This document shows, one piece after another, positions 7,001 through 10,275 of a stretch of 10,275 nt of DNA. Source of the DNA: Lachnospiraceae bacterium. GTDB lineage: Bacteria; Bacillota; Clostridia; Lachnospirales; Lachnospiraceae. The notes beneath the pieces are model-generated. The model saw only the letters and a list, made by a program, of their open reading frames with translations. It made no database searches and had not been told where the DNA came from. The translations under genes and the position numbers were made by a program. The stretch lies in the NCBI GenBank assembly GCA_017961385.1, contig JAGCXJ010000282.1, forward strand, positions 1 to 10,275. Direction: 5' to 3'. Each line of letters starts with the position of its first letter. Positions within the stretch are counted from its first letter, which is position 1.

Positions 7001-7031
7001 GCGCATCTTCTTTGAGGACTGGACGTATTGA
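4011..7031 (+). CDS. Giant polytopic membrane protein, DUF2157-like start
   Basis: This is a 1006-residue integral membrane protein of unknown function. In order it has one N-terminal membrane segment (about 2-23), a charged probable coiled coil (24-53), a Pro/Glu/Val-rich linker (about 66-127), and then more than twenty hydrophobic segments from 131 to about 983. It ends in a short basic-aromatic tail. The first membrane block (SGVYMFGIGVVLVLIAGTIFA, then TTWNHLGPLAKIAVLLG) resembles the start of DUF2157-type membrane proteins. I see no transporter, glycosyltransferase or protease motif. Internal repeats are visible: QPFFYIKDEFISEW (597-610) recurs as QPWLYISNEWEIEW (854-867), and ELSDAL occurs at 336-341 and 916-921. 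The start has AGGGAG (3998-4003) seven bases upstream. The gene diverges from queH; argS follows after 67 bases with no terminator between. A structural, envelope or polymer-handling role is conceivable but unsupported. Confidence 0.85.
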   Translation: MALFIILWVLSPFVLIPMVIIYLRASKDQEKIIRAKDIEISNYLDQIKELKGQKNSSQVMSTDKEDDKPVSLENVEPVVKPEPVIEPLKPEAVTEDIQVQDDVVSEVPIPQPEPVYNEEIREKPEYTRTSGVYMFGIGVVLVLIAGTIFATTTWNHLGPLAKIAVLLGAVAVFFASAWFAEKKLRLRETSITFFILGSGALAFINLAAGYFGWYGGYYRDFENGAALIWGITTAIIALCLLAGRWIYDMVLLSSISFGFVLLTVEILTVHVTTDFKAQLISCGVFLIISLIAASLYEKRFECKVSITKIARIASFILICLATLETVFDFDRHIETELSDALAFYAVGIAVIILGYLFIKDRFNSDTGIGAIARGLSIICLCMSDRMLPDRTYDLILTWTILILVYAYDLFKKRQVYVSTAFMQIFAVITSISAVSGSEEIFLYILIPVAVIEYILQRKDRQNFTGIIPACIIYYSLSMLLSDIISEHMSDISEGRIIGFILMYAIVAITVIGTRFVQKNIFEINEDRSRIEWLSIAAVIPAVCAIIVISNEGENWVFFAFILLSLYFVSFYKRTNIYVQNILLTFAAVIFTIDLAMQPFFYIKDEFISEWAILMFMLGTSLISLIYRKYKEGLGYLWTVILAVCFTIEFASISAFSYADERIFFYKIAVYLAGVIGMFVYAYMKKSKKLLIETGFVLAAFSFLASSVDAKGIFILAALVGAAYMVYQHFAGLSKWSFLPVIQIYVLMFEYDPPIWAFVCAFIVSTILGFVLHRFLEGGNANKTWVDDWINISGILPLIEIINKRDDGIRCMGILLLAVFVLSFYRRYDDNRDSALNRGVLTASSLIVLFAWFTQPWLYISNEWEIEWRITGIMLAAVFNMIVVYRSRTDERGGWVTFVIACICSLIQLISAIDSYELSDALFLGIIMVGVIVWSYLARKKQWFIMAVVTLALLLISSTRVLWLSIAWWVYLLIAGSVLIGIATANEYNKRHGRIKEKRIFFEDWTY
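5601..6836 (+). repeat. Diverged tandem repeat in the large membrane protein
   Basis: This is a protein-level repeat with a period of about 255 residues, about 770 bp. Copy one (residues about 531-688) and copy two (about 786-942) share, in the same order, a Trp-led membrane helix, FYKR versus FYRR, QPFFYI-DE-EW versus QPWLYI-NE-EW, an IYRKY versus VYRSR loop, and a tyrosine-led helix ending in a Lys-rich loop. Offsets stay at 253-258. A more degenerate third copy may lie at residues 262-363. The copies have diverged too far to see at the DNA level. Confidence 0.55.
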
Positions 7032-7060
7032 TTGTATTTATCATGAAAAACGAGTATAAT
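7032..7060 (+). promoter_or_regulatory. Likely promoter for argS and following genes
   Basis: A perfect -10 TATAAT (7055-7060) lies 17 bases after TTGTAT (7032-7037, three of six consensus matches, including the key TTG). Transcription would start near 7067, giving a leader of about 32 bases with AAGGA at 7086-7090 before the argS ATG. No T-box or other structured leader fits in this short gap. Confidence 0.5.
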
Positions 7061-7098
7061 ATTAGGGATTTTTTTACATATAGATAAGGATTTTTAAG

Positions 7099-8862
7099 AT
7101 GAAAAAGATATTGGATTTGATAGGAAATGAAATGGCACAGGCTTTTGAGGCAGCAGGTTACGACGCAGCTCTTGGAAAGGTCACATGGTCAAACAGACCG
7201 GATCTTTGCGAAGTGCAGTGCAACGGTGCAATGGCAGGTGCAAAGCTCTATAAAAAGGCTCCGGCAATGATCGCTAACGATGTTGCCGACAAGCTGTCTG
7301 CATGCACAGCGGTCAAGGATGTTGAAGTAATAAATCCGGGATTCATAAATATGAATATCTCAGATGATTTTCTGATTGATTACGTCAGCAAGATGAGCAC
7401 ATCTGAAAAGTTCGGACTCGAAGCTACAGGCTCAAAAAAGATGATCATCGATTACGGCGGACCGAATGTAGCAAAGCCTCTGCATGTAGGTCATTTAAGG
7501 AGTGCCGTTATAGGACAGTGCATAAAGAATCTTTGCCGCTACATGGGAGACGATGTCACAGGCGATATCCATCTTGGCGACTGGGGCCTGCAGATGGGCC
7601 TTATCATGACTGAATTGAGAAAAAGACATCCCGATCTTGTATACTTTGACAGCGACTACACAGGCGATTACCCGGATGAACCTCCGTTTACCTTATCTGA
7701 TCTTGAGGAGATCTATCCTGCAGCTTCAGCAAAGTCAAAAGAGGATGAGGCTTACAAGGAAGAAGCCATGAATGATACATTCATGCTCCAGCAGGGTGAT
7801 AAGGGACGTACTGCTCTTTGGAAGCATATCATGAATGTTTCAATACCCGACCTTAAGAAGAACTATGACAAGCTTAATGTATCCTTTGAATTATGGAAGG
7901 GCGAGAGCGATGCTAAGCCGTATATCAAAGACATGGTACAGATGATGAAGGATAAGGGCTTTGCCTATGAAAGTGAAGGCGCTCTTGTCGTAGATGTTAA
8001 AAAGGATGACGATGCAAAGGAGATACCTCCGTGCATGATACTTAAAAAGGACGGAGCTGCTTTATATACCACAACAGATCTTGCAACGATCCTTGATAGA
8101 ATGAGTACATCTGCATACGACAAGATACTGTATATAACAGACAAGCGTCAGGAGATGCATTTTACCCAGGTATTCAGGTGCGCTCAAAAGACAGGTATCG
8201 TAAAAGATGATACTGAACTTGCATTCCTTGGCTTCGGTACGATGAACGGAAAGGACGGCAAGCCGTTCAAGACCCGTGAAGGCGGTGTTATGCGTCTTGA
8301 GTCTCTTCTTAAAGAGATCAATGATGAGATGTATAAAAAGATAACAGACAACAGAGAGGTTGATGAAAACGAAGCAAGAAAGACTGCCGATATTGTTGCT
8401 CTCGCAGCCGTAAAGTACGGTGATCTGTCAAACCAGCCTACAAAGGATTACATTTTTGATATAGACAAGTTTACTTCATTTGAAGGAAATACAGGTCCGT
8501 ATATCCTCTACACAATAGTACGTATCAAATCCATCCTTGCAAAGTATGAAGCAAACGGCAAGAGTGCGGAAGATGCAAAGATAAGCTTGATAGATTCAAA
8601 GCATCAGAAAAATCTGATGATGGATATCACGAAGTTTGCTGCTTCTATAGAAGCGGCATATGAGGATCTGGCTCCTTACAAGATCTGTTCATATATATAT
8701 GATCTGGCAAACAGCTTTAACGGCTTTTATCATGAGTGCAGGATACTTGCCGAGGAAGATGCAGATAAACAGGAAAGCTATATAGCATTACTCGTTACAT
8801 GTAAAAGGATCCTTGAAGAATGCATAGAGATTCTTGGATTTGGCGCGCCCGAAAGGATGTAG
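7099..8862 (+). CDS. argS: Arginyl-tRNA synthetase
   Basis: ArgRS charges tRNA-Arg with arginine using ATP in the cytoplasm. At 587 residues it is full length for this class I enzyme. The N-terminal additive domain (about 1-90) includes VEVINPGFINMNIS. Next comes the PNVAKPLHVGH signature (122-132) with HVGH as the HIGH motif, then HLGDWGLQMG (158-167) and ALYTTTDLAT (331-340). GKPFKTREGG (377-386) stands in for KMSKS, which is naturally degenerate in many ArgRSs. The helical anticodon-binding domain fills about 450-587 and ends in the characteristic PERM. AAGGA (7086-7090) lies eight bases before the ATG. The YdjG-like gene starts 3 bases after the stop, so it is probably cotranscribed. Nothing is missing or broken. 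Confidence 0.97.
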   Translation: MKKILDLIGNEMAQAFEAAGYDAALGKVTWSNRPDLCEVQCNGAMAGAKLYKKAPAMIANDVADKLSACTAVKDVEVINPGFINMNISDDFLIDYVSKMSTSEKFGLEATGSKKMIIDYGGPNVAKPLHVGHLRSAVIGQCIKNLCRYMGDDVTGDIHLGDWGLQMGLIMTELRKRHPDLVYFDSDYTGDYPDEPPFTLSDLEEIYPAASAKSKEDEAYKEEAMNDTFMLQQGDKGRTALWKHIMNVSIPDLKKNYDKLNVSFELWKGESDAKPYIKDMVQMMKDKGFAYESEGALVVDVKKDDDAKEIPPCMILKKDGAALYTTTDLATILDRMSTSAYDKILYITDKRQEMHFTQVFRCAQKTGIVKDDTELAFLGFGTMNGKDGKPFKTREGGVMRLESLLKEINDEMYKKITDNREVDENEARKTADIVALAAVKYGDLSNQPTKDYIFDIDKFTSFEGNTGPYILYTIVRIKSILAKYEANGKSAEDAKISLIDSKHQKNLMMDITKFAASIEAAYEDLAPYKICSYIYDLANSFNGFYHECRILAEEDADKQESYIALLVTCKRILEECIEILGFGAPERM

Positions 8863-8865
8863 TTT

Positions 8866-9858
8866 ATGTTATTTCGATGCAAAAACTGTGGCGGAAACAT
8901 TGTATACAGCCCCGAAAAGAAGGCTATGTGCTGCCCGCACTGCGAATCTGTCGATTCTGAAGAAAAGATGGCAACACCGCAGATAACTGAAGAAAAAAAG
9001 GTGACATGCGCAAGCTGCGGAGCTCCGATAGATATAACCGAGCATACCTCTGCGACAAAATGTCCAAACTGCGGGAACTATGTAATACTGGATGAAAGAG
9101 TAAGCGGCAAGTTTTTGCCGCATCTTATAATACCCTTCAAGATAGGCAAGCAGGATGCCAAGGATAGGCTTAAAAAGGAGTTTTCAAAACGACCCTTTAC
9201 ACCTGCAGGCTTTTTATCAAATGCCAGCCTTGACAAGATGGAGGGCAGCTATGTGCCGTTTTTCATGTATGACTATCACAGCGACATGAACTATCAGGCA
9301 ACAGGAACAAAGGTAAGGACATGGGTCAGCGGTTCATATCAGTATACCGAGACATCCTACTTTGACATTACAAGACAGATGTATGCTGATTTTGAAAAGG
9401 TCCCTGTCGATGCATCCATTGCAATGGATGACGGACTCATGGATCTTATCGAGCCGTATAATTACAAAGAGCTTGAGCAGCATCAGGATAAGTACATGTC
9501 AGGCTTCTTGGCAGAAAAATACAACATGGGTGAGAGAGAGCTCACACCCAGAGCATTAAACAAGGTCATGAAGGATTCGAAGGCCATGATGGAAGCTACC
9601 GTTACAGGATATGCCACAGTCACAAATGTCCATGAAAACATTAATCCCGTAAAAAAAGCTGTAGACTATGCTCTGCTTCCTGTATGGGAATACATATACA
9701 GCTATCAGGGCAAGGAGTACAAATATCATGTAAACGGCCAGACCGGCAAGGTTTTAGGAGTCACTCCCGTAGCCAAAGGCAAGGTTTTAGCTTACGGTGT
9801 TACTGTATTTGTGCTTACGATGTTAGCCGGTTTTCTTATTAGGGGAATGCTGCTTTAG
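8866..9858 (+). CDS. Double zinc-ribbon membrane protein, YdjG-like
   Basis: This 330-residue protein has two TFIIB-type zinc ribbons at the N-terminus, Cys5/Cys8/Cys23/Cys26 and Cys48/Cys51/Cys66/Cys69, each with 14 residues between its CxxC pairs. A middle domain (about 80-300) begins HLIIPFKIGKQDAKDRLKKEF, continues SYVPFFMYDY, and contains strand-rich sequence ending in GKEYKYHVNGQTGKVLG. One C-terminal membrane segment lies at about 305-327. No signal peptide is present, so the ribbons probably face the cytoplasm. Architecture and length match Bacillus subtilis YdjG, which with YdjH and YdjI helps place the PspA-like YdjF at the membrane. Such proteins are sometimes misnamed PriA or TFIIB-like because of the ribbons; no helicase motif is present. 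GAAAGGAT, overlapping the end of argS, serves as the ribosome site, and the TPM gene starts 8 bases after its stop. Confidence 0.85.
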   Translation: MLFRCKNCGGNIVYSPEKKAMCCPHCESVDSEEKMATPQITEEKKVTCASCGAPIDITEHTSATKCPNCGNYVILDERVSGKFLPHLIIPFKIGKQDAKDRLKKEFSKRPFTPAGFLSNASLDKMEGSYVPFFMYDYHSDMNYQATGTKVRTWVSGSYQYTETSYFDITRQMYADFEKVPVDASIAMDDGLMDLIEPYNYKELEQHQDKYMSGFLAEKYNMGERELTPRALNKVMKDSKAMMEATVTGYATVTNVHENINPVKKAVDYALLPVWEYIYSYQGKEYKYHVNGQTGKVLGVTPVAKGKVLAYGVTVFVLTMLAGFLIRGMLL

Positions 9859-9866
9859 GAGAAGAG

Positions 9867-10275
9867 ATGAAACAGTTTTTAAACTATTTTAAGATACCGT
9901 TCATAATAATAGCGATAATGGCGATCGTATGTATCGGTGTCAGGATATCAAAATCTGGTAATTCTGAGATGACCTGGACTAATGCGGATACGGATCTTAC
10001 AGGAAACGTATTTGATTATGCCGAGAATCTGACCGATGCCCAGGAAAGAGAGCTTGATGAACTTATCTCATCTGTAGAAGACAGGATCAAATGTGATATT
10101 GCAGTTGTTACATTAGACAGATCCCTGCTTTTAGAGGGATATAAATCCGAGCCCAGCCATTGGGTGATGGAGTATGCTGATGACTTTGCCGATGAGCATA
10201 TGATGGGATATGACAAGGCATACGGAAACAGCATAGTATTTATCGACAACCTTCATCGCGAAGAAAGAACAGGAA
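9867..10275 (+). CDS. TPM-domain membrane protein, YdjH-like (3' end beyond window)
   Basis: Only the first 136 residues are present; the frame is still open at the right edge. It starts with an N-terminal membrane segment (about 8-28), which may be a signal anchor. A TPM domain starts at about residue 47: VFDYAENLTDAQERELDELI, then CDIAVVTLD, then YADDFADEHMMGYDKAYGNSIVFI. TPM domains (also called TPM_phosphatase, as in YgcG-type proteins) are extracytoplasmic or lumenal domains; phosphatase activity is known for some plant members but is not certain in bacteria. The start is set by AGGAGAAG (9857-9864), just before the ATG. The position behind the double zinc-ribbon gene matches the ydjG-ydjH order in Bacillus subtilis, where the SPFH gene ydjI follows. 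LemA proteins are also frequent partners of TPM proteins, and one lies about 8.4 kb upstream here. Confidence 0.85.
   Translation, partial: MKQFLNYFKIPFIIIAIMAIVCIGVRISKSGNSEMTWTNADTDLTGNVFDYAENLTDAQERELDELISSVEDRIKCDIAVVTLDRSLLLEGYKSEPSHWVMEYADDFADEHMMGYDKAYGNSIVFIDNLHREERTG

Noticed and set aside
6479..7006. Two minus-strand reading frames inside the large membrane protein gene
   Set aside because: They are antisense shadows with no ribosome sites, no recognisable domains and skewed composition.
7032..7098. T-box or other riboswitch in front of argS
   Set aside because: The whole gap is 67 bases, too short for a T-box leader, and no specifier-stem or antiterminator elements are visible.
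8866..9858. PriA helicase or transcription factor identity for the zinc-ribbon protein
   Set aside because: Only the ribbons resemble those proteins; there are no helicase motifs and the protein ends in a membrane segment.
10016..10249. Minus-strand reading frame at the right end
   Set aside because: It is antisense to the TPM-domain gene, whose domain signature is clear; the minus frame is Ser-rich shadow sequence.
1..10275. Defence island, prophage, integrative element or CRISPR
   Set aside because: No nuclease, integrase, transposase, Cas or toxin-antitoxin motifs, no direct-repeat arrays, and no attachment-site duplications are visible; gene composition looks like ordinary chromosome.

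Overview
The window looks like chromosomal DNA of a Gram-positive anaerobe of the class Clostridia, probably family Lachnospiraceae (an inference). The signs are moderately AT-rich DNA, frequent ATA, AGA and CTT codons, purine-rich Shine-Dalgarno sites, TATAAT-type promoters, a Gram-positive-style lipoprotein signal peptide, and QueH rather than QueG for queuosine synthesis. I see no phage genes, insertion sequences, CRISPR arrays, tRNAs or rRNAs. Genes cover almost everything; the largest gap is about 120 bases.

Left part (1-2645): an alpha/beta-hydrolase of the small acyl/cinnamoyl-esterase type. It is followed by a two-gene unit, a LemA-family membrane protein and a DUF3137 membrane protein, closed by a strong rho-independent terminator.

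Middle part (2646-4010): an orphan lipoprotein gene meets queH (epoxyqueuosine reductase, opposite strand) tail to tail with only 2 bp between them. The apparent terminator of the lipoprotein gene lies inside the queH coding sequence. At its other end queH diverges from the next gene through a 79-bp region that appears to hold two overlapping promoters.

Right part (4011-10275): a 1006-residue polytopic membrane protein of unknown function with internal repeats. Next comes argS (arginyl-tRNA synthetase) with its own likely promoter. Packed tightly behind argS are a double zinc-ribbon membrane protein and a TPM-domain membrane protein that runs off the window. These last two match Bacillus subtilis YdjG and YdjH, which work with the SPFH protein YdjI and the PspA-like YdjF at the membrane. 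An SPFH gene is therefore predicted just beyond the right edge.

Six of the nine genes encode membrane or membrane-anchored proteins, and four (LemA, DUF3137, YdjG-like, YdjH-like) belong to poorly understood envelope families. I do not see a clearly new defence or mobile system. The best leads are the terminator embedded antisense in queH, the overlapping divergent promoters with a possibly leaderless queH mRNA, the repeat structure of the giant membrane protein, and the YdjGH-like pair placed behind argS.
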